64,000 nt of DNA, taken from Triops longicaudatus. Lineage: Eukaryota > Arthropoda > Branchiopoda > Notostraca > Triopsidae. This document shows positions 51,641 through 64,000 of this stretch, piece by piece. Where the stretch lies: positions 124,001-188,000 of the forward strand of contig JAGQDJ010000102.1 of assembly GCA_022885665.1 (NCBI GenBank). Direction: 5' to 3'. Made by a program: the position numbers and the translations under genes. Positions within the stretch are counted from its first letter, which is position 1. Each line of letters opens with the position of its first letter. The notes under the pieces are model-generated. The model did no database searches and was not told where the DNA came from. It saw nothing but the letters and a program-made list of their open reading frames with translations.

Positions 51641-54600
51641 TCACTGTAAGCGTGGCCAGTAGTTCGCAGTAATATCCGGTCCTTGGCTTGGGATTTGTAA
51701 GGGCACAGAAACGCCGGCAGAAATAACACCTATAGTTAACGAAAATGGGTAGTGCAAAACAAGGTGTTACCACGTCTCCTGAGTAGGGTTAAGGAGCGTT
51801 ACCTGTTTGGCCAGCATGTGGGCCTCCTGCCGAGGCGTAGGCATGGGTGGGATGCGGTCCTTGTGCTCCAGCGCCGGCCGTGCTGCAAGCGGCTGCCGCT
51901 GCTGCGGCCGCAGCGCGTTGATGGTTGTAAGAGGCCAGTGGATCGCTGTGAGAATGGGCGAACATGTATGACTGATAGGCAGTAGTCGGGTCGCGCTGCT
52001 GGAGACAACTGCCCGCCATAGGACTTATGCCATTCAACGGTCCTGCCATCGAGCTGAAAATGTTCCATGTTTGGGAGTGTCATTGTTGTCGCCTTTACTT
52101 TTGTTACCGGTCGGAAGACGGGCCCAAAAAATACCAACTTACCCGTAATGATCACCCATAGAGGAGAGTGGTTGACCCAAGCTGGTGTACATGCTATTGA
52201 ACCCTGAATTGAGCGGCAAGCGGGTGGCAGGGGCTGCCGAAGGGGTGGGTCCGGCTGCTGAAGCGGCAGAATTGTTGGACACGGTAGATTCAGGTCCTCG
52301 ACGCTGATTGCGGAGCTTCTCTTCCCTACGCCATTTTGCACGGCGGTTGCTAAACCACACCTGAAAACAATGAGGGAATTCAGTCATGCCATCAACGTGT
52401 TAATAACGTGCTCACGCGTTCAAAAGGGGTGACAGGGGGGGAAAAGGGGTGGGTAGGAGGTATATTTACCTGGATCCGCGCTTCAGGTAATCCAATCTTT
52501 TCGGCTAATCGCTCACGAGCGAAAACGTCTGGATAATGAGTCCGCTCAAATTCTATACAGATATAAAATAATAAAATGTAGAAGGAAAGGAAAGGAGTAT
52601 AAAAATGAACAACGTGTCACTGAAGCGAGACAAGCGGCTGCCACGGGATCTGTCATACCTTTTTCTAAGCTTTCGATTTGCTCGTTGGAAAATGCAGTCC
52701 GGTTCCTTTGCAGCTTCCTTTTCAGACGCAATCGCATCTGCGGATCCTCATCACACGAGGAATTATGTTCCGAATTGCCGTCGGAAATGCTGTTGTCTTG
52801 ACAGTCCGCAGGCGGAGACAAGGGGAAACAGGCTGAAATTGACACCAAAAAACAACTTGCATAATTCTCCATTCAAGAACTTTGACACGACTTTAAAATT
52901 CCCTATTCCGATAGTCAGCGTTAAATCGGTCTCCTTATAACCCCTCTCCTTGAAGCTTTTTACCCTGTGCTAGGCCAGAAAAGAGACAATGATAAGGATC
53001 CATGTTGGGTTTTTGTCTGGGGAAAGACCTGCGAAAACCGTCTCTGTCTCTACCTTTCGGAGTGGGAGCATTATGCATGCTATGAATATGCAAAGCCTCT
53101 CTGTTCTTATGTTCTTTAACCCAGCAAGCTGTGACAAGACTCCCTCTTCGGTACTTCAGTAAATCTTGCTACGTATTCATAGGGAAAGGGTCCAAACGAG
53201 AAAGATAATCGATCAAAAGTCGGCTTTGGCCCGAGCAAGTCCATCTTGTCATGCGATGACGGACGCTCTGCGGGATTGGCCGGTAACGAAATCAACCGCG
53301 CTCCGTTTCACCCACAGAGTCCCTATGGACGAGGCTGCCTCTTAATGAACCATGCTACCGTGAGCAATGAACGCAGCAGCAATGCACTCTCAATTTGCCG
53401 GCGCTCTTGTATTTTTTTTTCTGGATGTTTTCGGATTCAGGAAAATCCCAAGAGCGCAAAGCCTCTCAGATCCTGCCCTGCATAACAGTAATTCGCACCC
53501 GAAGCGTTCGTTAAAAGCAAAAGGCTCTGTTTTGTGTATCCAACTGTCTTTGGAACACTTTTTTAATTTATTGTGCAGTACACTTAAAAGAAAATTAAAA
53601 ATACAATAAAACGTCGATATAAACTGAATGCACGGCACATGCTAACAGTAAAATTTTCTATTGGATATGCCGCGCTATGGGCCACGGAGCATTTGAAAGT
53701 GTGCCATAGTTTTTAGGTGGAGTTTTCTACCGAACAGTTCTATTAGCCTCGCCAGGTTGCGAAAAGGAAACTGGCGTCGTGTATTCAAGAGCTCGGGACT
53801 TTCTCGGAGTGTAGCAAGCAGCGCAACTTCGACCCAAAGGCCAACTTACCTTTGCTAACGGTCAATTTTGCGTACCGTGCCCGTGTTGTAAAGAGTGGGC
53901 AGTGTTCGTAATATACGATGTGTTTCGAATAGTTATACTGTGGTAGATTTCATTCGATTTTGGAATTGTAAAGGAAAGTGTTGCTCCGAAAATACCGTCA
54001 TTTTGTGTTACATTGTACTTGAAATAACAGCATGAATAAGGAAAAAGTACGAGTAGCATTTGATGGTGGTTGCTTTAGCTTGCTCCTCATTATTGAAAGA
54101 TCAGGAGGCTTTGGTTACTTAATAAGGTTTCATCCATTACTGATCTGTCAGTACGGACAAGTCTTTGAGAGTCTGTTGTCCTACGTCTTACTTTTGGTTT
54201 TCATGTCGTGTTGTCCTGTTGAGCAATGGAGATACGAAGTCCGTTAGGTCCTTTCTCTCTTCATCTAGATTACGTAACTTCCCGCGCTTAATTCGTTTTC
54301 CCAAATCCAAGATTCACGTTTCTCAAAATCTCTCAAGGACAGGGATTGGAGTTCCGAAAGTTTGGTACACTTTTGCGTAAAGGATGTGTGAAACCGGGGA
54401 ACCTCTAAGAACCCGAACTCGTATGGCTCGTTAGCTTCGTTGACATGACTATCTCGGACCTGTCCATCACCTTCTGATGTCAGTTTTTTTGGAACTTGCT
54501 CCGCCATGACGGACCTTGCTTAATGACAAAACCCTGTCCCTACTTCTTTTTATTCTTCATATTGGGAAAAGGAACAAAAAAGCTTTGTCGCCCTATGAAA

Positions 54601-57600
54601 TCTGGCTCTTAAAGCCAAGCTTTTTTTGCGTTCTTTTTCTTCCTCTTCGCCTAACAGCTTTTATAATCCTTTGCCGATGTCAACTTCTTGTACGTTCAGC
54701 TCTTTGCTGGTGACCAACGGACTTTTTTTCACTTCATGTTATTAGTATCCTTCAGTGGCCTCCTGCATAAAATTAACGCAAGTTCCTCGTCTATTACCAG
54801 CTTGAAATACAGTTTTTCTATGCAATTCTTTGTTTTTATCACAAAAGCCGCGGTAGCTGGAGAAGTGTTTGAAACCAACAATGAGTGGCGTCATTTTTAT
54901 AATCAAAATCTCATTGACTACGATGTTCAGCATAGGAGTTTTGTACCACTTTTCGAGATCGATTTATTTAGAGCGAATGAACATCGCACTTACCGCGCTT
55001 CTGATGGTCTTCGCGGGGCAAGTGGTGTTGCAGCGGCGGTGCCATACCCGGATGAGGCAGGCTGAGCGGATGAGCGGTTGGCGTGGCACCGTACCAGGCC
55101 CAACCGCCCGGTTGGCCGTTGAACATTCGTAATTTGTCATACACAGACTCGCTTGCGACGGCTGCAGCTGATTGCTGCTCTTTCTGCGACGCCAGGTTCC
55201 TCAGCACTCGATTAATGGAAGAAACCTGCAAAGGCACATAAACCACAAAAAAACGTGAAGGATATAAATTTAGGGGAGAAGGTATGCTAACAATGATTTT
55301 TGCGACGGCTTTACTTCCAGAGTCAAATTTCCTACTTTTTTCCTTGTGATTGACACGCTCCCTCTTTTTTCGACCTAGCTGTCATCAGCACGAGGTTTGT
55401 GGTGTCTCGCACATTAACCACGTTAGCTAAAGAGAAGGGTAACCGCATGCCCCGCCAAGTCGCAGCAATTGCCCTTCTCTTGTGTGAATGCGATCACGTG
55501 GAATAACTCTTCAGCACGATTCGAAGGTTTGGGGGTATGGGCCTCGGAAAGTCACCGAGACATAAAAAACAGTGATTTGCGGGGGTCAAGAGCATTCCTG
55601 TCTAATTCTGCTGAGGTTTTGTAGAACCTAAAGCTGTCACTAACTCGGCTTTTGTGTTTCGTTGCAACCCCCATTTACTGGGGGAAGGGAGGGGGTTCAG
55701 TTAAGCTCCCGCTGGTTTGATATTGCCTTGTGTGGGAGATGTGTGTGTGTGGGATCCTCAACAATCAAATCAGTATGCTGTATTGATACACCAGGGTTGG
55801 TGACATCGTCACGGTAACCGTGTTTTTCGCGCCTCAGCTTGGGAAACTACACACGTGTGGGGTGCTACTAAGACGAGATCAAGGATTCCCAGTCGATGAA
55901 ATGAAAAGAAAAGCAATCTGCAGCAAGTCAAAAAACGTTCACCTTTAGAGGCTCTATACATACATCACGCCTGTCTAGTATGGCTGCAGTTAGTAAATGT
56001 TGTCAGAGTGCTGTAGAAGTTCAATTTAATGGGTGGTATTATTGTACTTCTTATTATTTAGTAAAATTTACTGGAAGTAGAAGGGAAAGAAGTAAAATGA
56101 AGCATGTCTCGTGTTTCACTTTTGTCTTTTTTATGGTGCTCATATGTTTGTGTCTGGGGTTTGCGGAAAATCCTTTGTTAATGGAATGATTATTTTATAA
56201 GGGGGGGGGGGGACCTGTTGAGGTCTTCACGTTTTACACTTGCAGTCCCGAAAGCCTTGAATAGGAAATATGAACCGGAGCGTATTAGACAAAGTTCCAT
56301 TAATAACCCATCTGGCTGTGGGGACTAACACAAAACTCAATACATTAGGGAGGCTGAAAATCCGTCAGACGTAACAGAAGAGATGTTAACTCTTCCTGGA
56401 TAGAATAACATTTCTTTTGTAATGCTAACGGGATATACGTTGATACCTAAAGACAGTTAATGTGATAGACAGGAAGGTTTGTTTCAATGCGTGGTTGCGT
56501 TTCGCAGCAGCACGTGTCGTCCACAGATGCGAGCAATATTGTTTTTCTGTTGGCGACAGAGCGTTAACCTTGCGTGCATATAAGTGTCCATTTATCGATA
56601 ACGTTTTTTTTTTTAAGTTGACATGTTTTTCCACACCTGCGTCTCTACATCACAATTTTTTCATTTCTAAAACACAGTCTTCTGGTTCGCTTTAACTTCC
56701 TATCTGTTTCACAATTCTGCAAGGAGAAAAAACGATTGTGTTTAGTTTAAAGTACAACAAAAGATGCCAATTTTCAGTTACACGTGTTCATTACGGTGAA
56801 AACATGCTTGTATTGTACTATGTACGGAACTACATTGCTATGGTAATGAGTATACTGCATATGGTAAGCAGGCTTGCATTAGCACCCACCTTCGCAACAA
56901 CTTAGCATACGTTTGGTGTTCTGCAATAGGGCTTTAGTCGTTCAAATGTAAGTCTTTTAGCCTATTTCTATGCTATAGTATGCAAACTTAGCGCTTTCGA
57001 TTTGTTACCCTTTATATGATAGTGTAATTACATGGTAATTCAACCTGTGGAAAAGTACCACTGCTACAGCATGCCTCTACGGAGTTAATCGTGAAAAATT
57101 GCTTCGCAACCGTTTTTGCTTTATATTAAGGTACTAGGACTTTCGCGAATGGGATAGCAACCAGTAATTAGTATGCCACTGTTCGATAAAAAGAAAAATG
57201 CATCGTTCCTCCAGTTGTGGTGCTAAATGAAAAGTTCAAGCTAAACTGTGTTATTCCAGCACCTATGAGTTCTATTACAATAATTGATGACAAAGCATTC
57301 CTATTTTCTCTTTGACAGAATGTTCCCGTTTATGGTTTCAACACTTCGTTAGGCCTGGACACCAAATCTGGGCTTAATTCGTAAAAAAAAATATAATTTC
57401 TTGTCGAAAAGTTTCCGATTCTATTCACATTGTTCTTTTAAATTCCTCTGCAGAATTTTCAGATTCTGAGTTTAACACTCCAATCAAAGCTTACTTTGTA
57501 TGATTGAAAATAAATAAAAATGTTTCACTTTACATATATTTGTAAATTTGAGTGATAAATTACAAGTAAACTTTTAAACATTGACGAATTGCATCGCAAA

Positions 57601-60600
57601 CTCGCTAAACTGTTGCGAGTTAAAAGAATATTTTGGACACAAGTGATTTGCACATGTGAATCGCAGCACTGGAACTAAAGTTGTGATCAACATTACGGTT
57701 TTAAGTAACATTTTACTGCAAATAAATTTACTGCAAACCGAAATACTTCTCGTAATACATAGTTGCAAGTCTTTCTCATTTTATAGTCAATTATTTATGG
57801 GTAGTCTTATTTATTTACTTTGCTGTTGGCACAGTGTATACTGATGTTAGCACTAGATTTATTTGCGGTAGAAAAATCCATAATAGCAGCATGTTCTGTA
57901 CACAACCATACATTTGCTGTGGTTTCCATTTCTTTACTTTTTTTTTGCAACGCATACGATTGCGCGTATCGGTTTCAATATCGGGGAGTGGGTCTATCCC
58001 ATCACCATATCCAGATAGCTTTCTCAGAACATAAAAGGAAGCTGAAGAGGACGTGACCCTCTCGACATGAGGTTAATCTCTTTTTTGACAAGAAGTTTTC
58101 GGGGTGGGTTCCTTGTTTGCGCGTTTGGGGCCGAGGTGCGGCACAAGACCCAAAGTGATTGGCTCTCGCTATAGGAGGTTATTTTTGCGGGAATGGAGCT
58201 CTTTTTTAGGAGTCTCTCTCTTTCTCTCTCTCTTACGTCTTGTCAAAGAGAGAAGAGGTCTCAGGTTTGAAAATTGGGTAGGATCATAGTGCTAAACGTA
58301 CCTTTGTATAATATACTTGGGTTTTCTGTCCCTCGCCCCTCTCTTACTCTCTTTTCCTCGTTCATTCTTTCTTCTTTGATACGTGTGCGCATTGGATCGA
58401 ATTAATGAAGGAGGACAGCTGGATAGAGCTCCGGAACAACCGTCTGCTTTTAAAAAGAGGAAAAGAGACAGCCCCTTCCAAAAGTACACACGGAGAGAGA
58501 GGTAGGAAGAACCATCATGGTCACCATCATCATTATTATCATGATCTGCATCATCAGCCTTATGAAAAGCGGTCCACCTTTGTGACAGACGTTACCAATA
58601 CATCCTTCTACTATACGAAAAACTACTTTAAGGGAGTACGCAATGTTATCGCACAAGTTTGAGCCTCTAACCTGCTGATGGACTGGCTTTTTACGTGCGG
58701 TACCATCGGAAAAGGTTCAGACAGCATTAAACACAACCATACAAGTAGGGTCACTGTATTATCCCAAAAACTCTTCCTCCTCGTACTTGTATGAATTATC
58801 TGATGGAATAGTACGATCAAAGAGGAACAGCAAGAGCAAAATGTTCTTCGAGTTTTATCAAGGTATGCTTCTTATAGCACAAGGTATGCCAATAAGGAGC
58901 TTATACGTCACGGACTGTTTGGATCTTAAACTGTCTTGTCGCCATTCTAGGCAAAACTATGTTCATGAATAAATAAATAAATAATGGATCAAATGAACAT
59001 GTAAAGAAACAGCTAACGATAACGGGACAAAGTACTGTAGCATAAAAATTAGTACTTACGCTGGGAATAGTGTCATTGTTGCAAACGCCGTCGGATAAGA
59101 GTCGGTCGCGAATTTCCCACGCAAAAATGGAAGGGCATTCGCGTTTGTAATCCGCAATTTTGTGCACAACTGACGGAGTTGCAACCCGGGGTTTTGAACC
59201 ACCAATGGCGCGAGGTTTGATAGAGCCTGTCTCGTAGTACCTGCAAATTTTCACCCCAAGGTGCAACCATTAACTCGAAGATTAGAATATGTCTCTTTCG
59301 ATCTCGTTGAGAGAATCGTCGCAAGATGAAAAAGAGTTGAAAGAATGCCTTACCTGCCGAGTATTTTCGAAACGCAGCCATTAGAGACTTGCAGAATGCG
59401 TGAAATATCACAAGGTCTGGCTCCGGAATGGGCCAGTTCGACGATTTTCTGCCGGGTGGAATCCGGCAAAGGTCGACCATTGACATAAACCCCGCCCAGT
59501 TGATTAACCCCGCTATGACCTGTCAAGAGACAAACAATAAATGTAATCTATTCCTTACGCAAATAGGTTAGCGTAGGTGCTTGACTATGGTTCCTACAAC
59601 TTTTTTCGCTAGAAATCGTCAATAATAAAAGCTGCTATGGAAGGATTACGTTGTCAGCAGTTCATCAGAACTCCAAGTAAATTAACAAAGAAGACTTCAC
59701 ATTAAGCTGACGCAAGCCCTTTTGTAGGATTCAAGCAAGGTATTAACTAAAAATTAACAAGGTGAGCCTGCTTACGGATAAAAGTTATGCCAACTAAGAT
59801 TATGCCAACTAATCTAGCGGCACCATAACACTATTAGCCCACGCACGCTCATGCTAGTCTTCTGGCTTCGTAAATGTTATTTGTCTGGAAAATTGACCTT
59901 TGTATACACCCCTAATGAGAAATTTAGAAATGTCTATATAATTTTAAGTACAGCGAAGTGTTTTTACACGGTATTCAGACTAAAACGATCAAAAGAAGCA
60001 CTTGCTATTAAAAAAAAAGAACATTAGACTGATATCATATACCTCCGCCGGAGCTACTGCGCGTGAATGTTAACTTTCTGTTACGAATTTTCCTCGCAAT
60101 TGAAGTGAAGACGGTGGCATTCTGTACTTTAGCTGTGTTATTTTCTAAATTTCAAAGTTTACCAGCAGGCTGCTAAGTGGCTGTGGCCAGCTTTCATTAT
60201 TTACCACATAATGAACAATCGCGTTATAAATGAATTTAGACTGTGGAAACTTGGGTGAAATAAAACGTTTTCTGTTGCATCTAGAAATTATCACGTGATT
60301 ATTTATCGTTGATGAACGAAAAAAATATCCGCCCTAGTAAAAGAAAGAAAGCTTCTACTAGTGCCACGCAAACGTGTGGAAAAAATAACTGAAAATTGAT
60401 TTTAACACCACAAACTGTAAAACAGTTTATTAGCGTTACCTATAAAATAGCTTGTTACAAAGTCTAGTTTTCCAGAACACCGTACCGATGGGTGACTTAT
60501 TTCATTTGCTTTAAGTTCAGCCAGACAATTTAGTTGTAGCATTTGCCTCTTAACTATGAGCTTGATACTTTTTAAGATATCTGTTGGATTTAGCTACATT

Positions 60601-61880
60601 AGCTTTTAGCTATCTGGTGCCTACTGTACTGTAAATATGCGATCTCACTTAGGTCGTTGTAAACCATAATTGTTAATCTAGTATGGATCAGAAATGCCAC
60701 AGAATGACGTTACGACGGAGCTTTCATGAACCCTGTGATTAAAGGGACGTAACAATAGTTCTGGTTACTAGGTCCGCTTTGCTGGCGTTAACGGAGCAAT
60801 GGAACGATTATGGTGTTACTCGAAGCTTCGCACGGTGTATGGTAACAAACACACAAAGTCGTAAAAAACACGAAGGCAAATGAAAATGATCCTCTTTTGT
60901 CAGCGGGGAGCTTGAATGGGAAGTACCATCGTATTGAGGTTTGCTGGCTCGTGCGGCGGCGGCGGTTTAGCTAAGCAACGGCCAGTCAGGCCTGTGTTAG
61001 TGGATAATACTCACTAAAAAGCAATACTACCCTCCACGTACACTCTTTTTTACCACGCAAAAATCGAGAATCGAGGTATCACCACATCACGTCACGCGTA
61101 ATGAATAAGGCTGCGAATCAATCGAGCGAGTCTCCGTCACCGAGATTGAGGAAAGTGATCCGACTTTGCGACGGTAACTTGGTCCCTTTCTAAACACTAT
61201 ACGTCCCTTACTTGTATTGTTGTTTCGACTTCACTAAAACTACTTAAGTTTGCTTATAATTGAAAGTCACTGAGAGTCAACGCTCACTAGCAAAGTACAC
61301 TTTTTTAAAGTTTTCCATCAAAGTAGCAAAAGCTATTCGAGAACCTTAAGCGGAGTGTCCCATAAAATTACTAGAAGCTTCTCTAAATAACCGATGAAAC
61401 AAAGTACTTATTGCATTCTACCTATTTGATTCCCAAGATCTCTTCCTAGAAAAACACACTAAAATAACCGAAATATACAATATCGACTAAATTCGCTCTA
61501 GATTTGGAAAGATGCACAAGAAATCACCTTAACTTAGCGAGATACCGAAATATAACATAGCTTTCTACTTATTTCGCTAAATTTTGACCAAAAGCTTGTA
61601 GAATTGACGAACACCGTCGTCAGCTCCTTATCTCCGTGATTCGCAAAATGTTGTTCGAAACCTCAGAAAAGTAAAACGTAATAAAAATGCCATGAAAGCA
61701 ATTTTTTATGACTTTTTGAAATTTTTCATGTCAGCTGTTTTAAATTTTCTGTCTCGGTAATACGACAATTTAAACCAGTTATGCAGTTCTCAATATCCGT
61801 ACAAATTGCTTGTGAAAAAATAGTTCTTCTTTTAGAATTCATTGTTGACTATTGTTGTCCCATTTACCTTTATGTGGCAT
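51641..61880 (-). CDS. toy: Pax6 / twin-of-eyeless transcription factor, complete coding region in 9 exons (468 aa)
   Basis: Nuclear paired-box plus homeobox transcription factor of the Pax6 family, the class that directs eye and head development. Coding exons in transcript order: 61880-61868, 59519-59354, 59240-59060, 55225-54994, 52832-52659, 52552-52470, 52360-52143, 52053-51803, 51729-51641. All introns are GT-AG and the lengths sum to 1,407 nt in one frame. The protein starts MPHKG/HSGVNQLGG, a usual Pax6 start. The paired domain is residues ~6-133 and the homeodomain 238-297, with Ser at homeodomain position 50 (paired-class) and an intron between homeodomain residues 46 and 47. Between the domains is ESVYDKLRMFNGQPGGWAWY, and the tail has RLPLNSGFN and ends NYWPRLQ. 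These, with IADYKREC and LASQKEQQ in the paired domain, resemble Drosophila toy more than eyeless. The frame stays open upstream of the ATG to 61930, so a longer N-terminus is possible. An Ala run (~9) lies in exon 8. Confidence 0.96.
55226..59059 (-). other. Pax6 intron 3 (3.8 kb)
   Basis: Separates the paired-domain exons at DTIPS|VSSINR, bounded by AGC|GTAAGT and TTTGCAG|GTT. Contains a G12 run (56201-56212) and CT-rich and CAT-rich simple repeats, and no recognised exon. Confidence 0.8.
58966..58983. repeat. (AATA)n microsatellite
   Basis: Four to five AATA units in Pax6 intron 3, about 80 bp beyond the exon 3 donor. A CAT/ATC-rich imperfect simple repeat lies nearby at 58515-58560. Confidence 0.8.
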
Positions 61881-61930
61881 CTTCGAGAACTCCAGTTCAG
61901 GAAAAGGCGTATTTCCCGTATGGCAAATCC
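61881..61930 (-). other. 5' part of the first Pax6 coding exon (UTR or N-terminal extension)
   Basis: Directly upstream of the MPHKG start codon the minus strand reads through 50 nt to a good acceptor (TTTTTGCAG, exon start 61930). No in-frame stop occurs in these 50 nt. The exon is therefore probably spliced to an upstream 5' exon. Whether that makes it untranslated or an N-terminal extension (as in Drosophila toy) is open. Confidence 0.45.
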
Positions 61931-64000
61931 CTGCAAAAAGGAATACAGTCAGTTATTATAGTTTGTGGGACAGAGGGTTTTCCCTATCAATACGGTGCCG
62001 GGTTTCAAATTTCGTCGGGCGGTAGTTCGATTAGTTAGGCTTGTTGAACGCGTTTTCCGAAGGGCGTCCCAAGCCTGACTTGGATCGCTTGCCGCTCCAT
62101 TTCCAAGCCATACATGCAGCACGTGGCTTAGGAAATTTAGCTAAGTGTGACAAATAACTTTATTAAGTTGCATTTTGCTTGAAAGGGAACCTTTCGTCTC
62201 AGTGCGTATTGCTGCATTAGATTTTCGACTTTTGAGCTAGCAAGAGAACCCAAGGGCAGTAAAACTTGTGAAACCGAGAACCTTGGCCCGTGAAAGGGAT
62301 ACAAGATTCCCGGCGGTAACTCATTTCCTAGTGACATTAGCCTTGTTTACCTTGTCGCCAAGCGTCGAGCAGCAGCAATCAGCTATCCCGTTGAGAAATC
62401 GACAAATTCAGTGAGATGTGAAACTGTCACTCACTAAGCTTCAATCAGAACTTTGGGCACAAATCACGTTTTCACCACTGAAATTTTGCCGTTCGTGAAC
62501 GAGTCCAACAATGTAAATAGCCAGGGTTTCACGAAGTTTTGTAGTTTTTTTATGCTGACAGACCATCCAGGGTCGGCGTATTGGCAAACTTCTTTTTTCA
62601 CGAACTCAAAGGTTTTCACACTGCTGTTACCCACCGTTGACTGGTAATGCGTTCATAAGCTCGAGAAAGTTTCGAGGAGAAAAATCAGTAAGGCAAGGCT
62701 CGAATTCCTTCACTTAGTTTTCTCTGGTGCCTGTGTGTATGTATGTGTGCTGGAATTTCACGGGCCCCGTTTAAAGCATGAGAAAGAGTATATGGTGAGC
62801 GTCCAGCTAGGCTCACGGCTGAACAGCTGACTGAGTCCGATTGGCACGCTCGGTAGAGTGCATACGACCGAAGCTAGCAGTATGCTGCACGGAGCTGCTC
62901 AACACGGCCTACTGAGCAGAACACAGGGGCGGACTCCGGGGGAGAGAGAGAGAGAGTTGCCCGGAGTTCCGATATGCGATGGTTCCTGCAACTCTACCAA
63001 CAACGAGCAACAGCGGTACACAGTACCAGCCCTTTTGGCTGGCCCTTAATACTGTAATAGCAGACAAGCACTGCACCTTGGGGGAGGAGAGGAACGAACG
63101 AGTTGATCTGTGTGTGGAGCGAAAGTAGACCTAAGAACTTGTTCGTATTACTTTGACATTTCCGTGGTACCATTTACCCTGGTAAGTGATCGGTTTAAAT
63201 CACTGAACCCGTCTCGTGTTACGTACTTGTACTTAGTACATGCTGTTACGTAAAACAAATTCGATCGTCAATAGTGCATCAAACTCTAAACTAAAATCTG
63301 AACTCAAATTTCCCGTTAGTTCCGTAAGCTTTACTGCAATGTAAATGTATTTCCAATTCGTTCACGTTATTTGAACTTTTCATTGTTTAGTCAAACGAGT
63401 AAATTATCCATCTCGCAGATTGCTTGCGGGGAAATACAAGGATTTAATGACTTTATAAGGTAAGTTTCTTGGAAAACTTGGCTTGGCGTAAGTGCCTGAC
63501 AATACAGATAGGCTGCTTTTTAGTGAAGCCAAAGAAAGGTGAAAGTCCTGAATATAAAAACACATAATGATTCGTGTATTTTTTTGCCAGCCTGCTTGGT
63601 TTTCAAAGTCATGGTCTGTGTGTCGGTAGAAACATAAAAGCAAATCTCGAGTATATTTTTCGGTGAAGGGATTTTTATACATACATAGGGGATTGTAAGA
63701 GTTGACGAAGCCTGATAGTCTTGGGTTGACGTGTTCCTGTCCTTTCTGCTGGTGGCTATCAGCCGCTGTCATCGTGGTCTTGGGTGAATACCGTGGACAA
63801 ATACATGTATGCGAAGTCGAGGGGCGGGCGGGTCGTCACTACCGAAGGCGGAGTTCCGTTGCAAGGCAACGCTACACGCTTATTGGACAGTCGAGGTGTC
63901 GTGCGTGTGGAAAGCCATGCGACGGCGTCCACACATATGACGCCGGCGCGCCGTCCTCCATATGGACATGGTAACGATCTCTTTTGACTTCCCCCAACAA
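61931..64000. other. Upstream flank of Pax6
   Basis: Presumably contains Pax6 5' non-coding exons and promoter. A GC-richer block with (GA)n lies at ~62,820-63,050, and a symmetric GTTGCAAGGCAAC motif at ~63,859-63,871 resembles an RFX site but fails the consensus at one position. A minus-strand donor GACAAG|GTAAAC lies near 62,346. No coding exon is supported. Confidence 0.4.

Noticed and set aside
51799..52341. 180-codon minus-strand frame reading through Pax6 exons 7 and 8
   Set aside because: Out of frame with the supported Pax6 coding frame and crosses an intron with clear splice sites.
52605..52940. 111-codon plus-strand frame
   Set aside because: Antisense shadow of the Pax6 homeobox exon 52832-52659.
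58405..58662. 85-codon His-rich frame in Pax6 intron 3
   Set aside because: The His/Tyr-rich part is a translated CAT/ATC simple repeat. No other support.
62346..62400. Possible Pax6 upstream coding exon ending at a GACAAG|GTAAAC donor
   Set aside because: The phase-compatible frame has an in-frame TGA and no ATG after it. At most a non-coding exon.
63859..63871. GTTGCAAGGCAAC as a second RFX X-box
   Set aside because: Symmetric and suggestive, but position six of the half-site is A where the consensus needs a pyrimidine.
1..64000. CRISPR arrays, prokaryotic operons, tRNA or rRNA genes
   Set aside because: No regularly spaced direct repeats, no operon-like gene packing, and no convincing tRNA or rRNA sequence found by reading. 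The split genes show this is animal DNA.

Overview
This is a window of animal (metazoan) nuclear DNA, AT-rich by eye (about 60%). All recognised genes are split by GT-AG introns. Three protein genes can be assembled exon by exon, with every splice phase consistent. The Pax6-type protein has an arthropod twin-of-eyeless character: the post-paired-domain motif ESVYDKLRMFNGQ..GWAWY, the run RLPLNSGFN, and the tail GVISAGVSVP...NYWPRLQ. The source is therefore most likely an arthropod. I cannot name a class or species from the sequence.

Layout. About 1-29,977 is a gene-poor stretch. It holds two diverged inverted copies of a ~480-bp repeat (1,200-1,674 and 7,860-8,341), one copy of a foldback element (5,996-6,178), a cluster of CTCF-like motifs near 15.8-16.0 kb, a GATC-rich block near 19.7-20.1 kb, and no convincing gene. 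From 44,897 down to 29,978 on the minus strand lies an ANKS1 (Odin/AIDA-1 family) gene: 16 coding exons, 1,471 aa, ankyrin repeats, tyrosine-rich linker, two SAM domains and a PTB domain. From 45,218 to 50,669 on the plus strand lies TM7SF3: 9 coding exons, 559 aa, signal peptide, lumenal domain, seven membrane spans. From 61,880 down to 51,641 on the minus strand lies a Pax6/twin-of-eyeless gene: 9 coding exons, 468 aa, paired domain, homeodomain, Pro/Ser/Ala-rich tail.

Gene relations. ANKS1 and TM7SF3 are head to head with only 320 bp between start codons. That shared segment contains a perfect CRE (TGACGTCA) and, 10 bp further on, an RFX X-box (GTTGCCTAGTAAC). TM7SF3 and Pax6 are tail to tail, with 971 bp between stop codons. 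Nothing in the sequence ties the three proteins to one pathway.

Mobile DNA. A short palindromic element with ends AGGCCCGTAGCCAGG sits in an ANKS1 intron with an exact 9-bp target duplication (MULE-like). A diverged copy lies at 6.0 kb. A separate 218-bp hairpin element lies in another ANKS1 intron. Long G or C homopolymers (10-16 nt) recur eight times in 64 kb. I found no prokaryotic-type system, CRISPR array, tRNA or rRNA gene.
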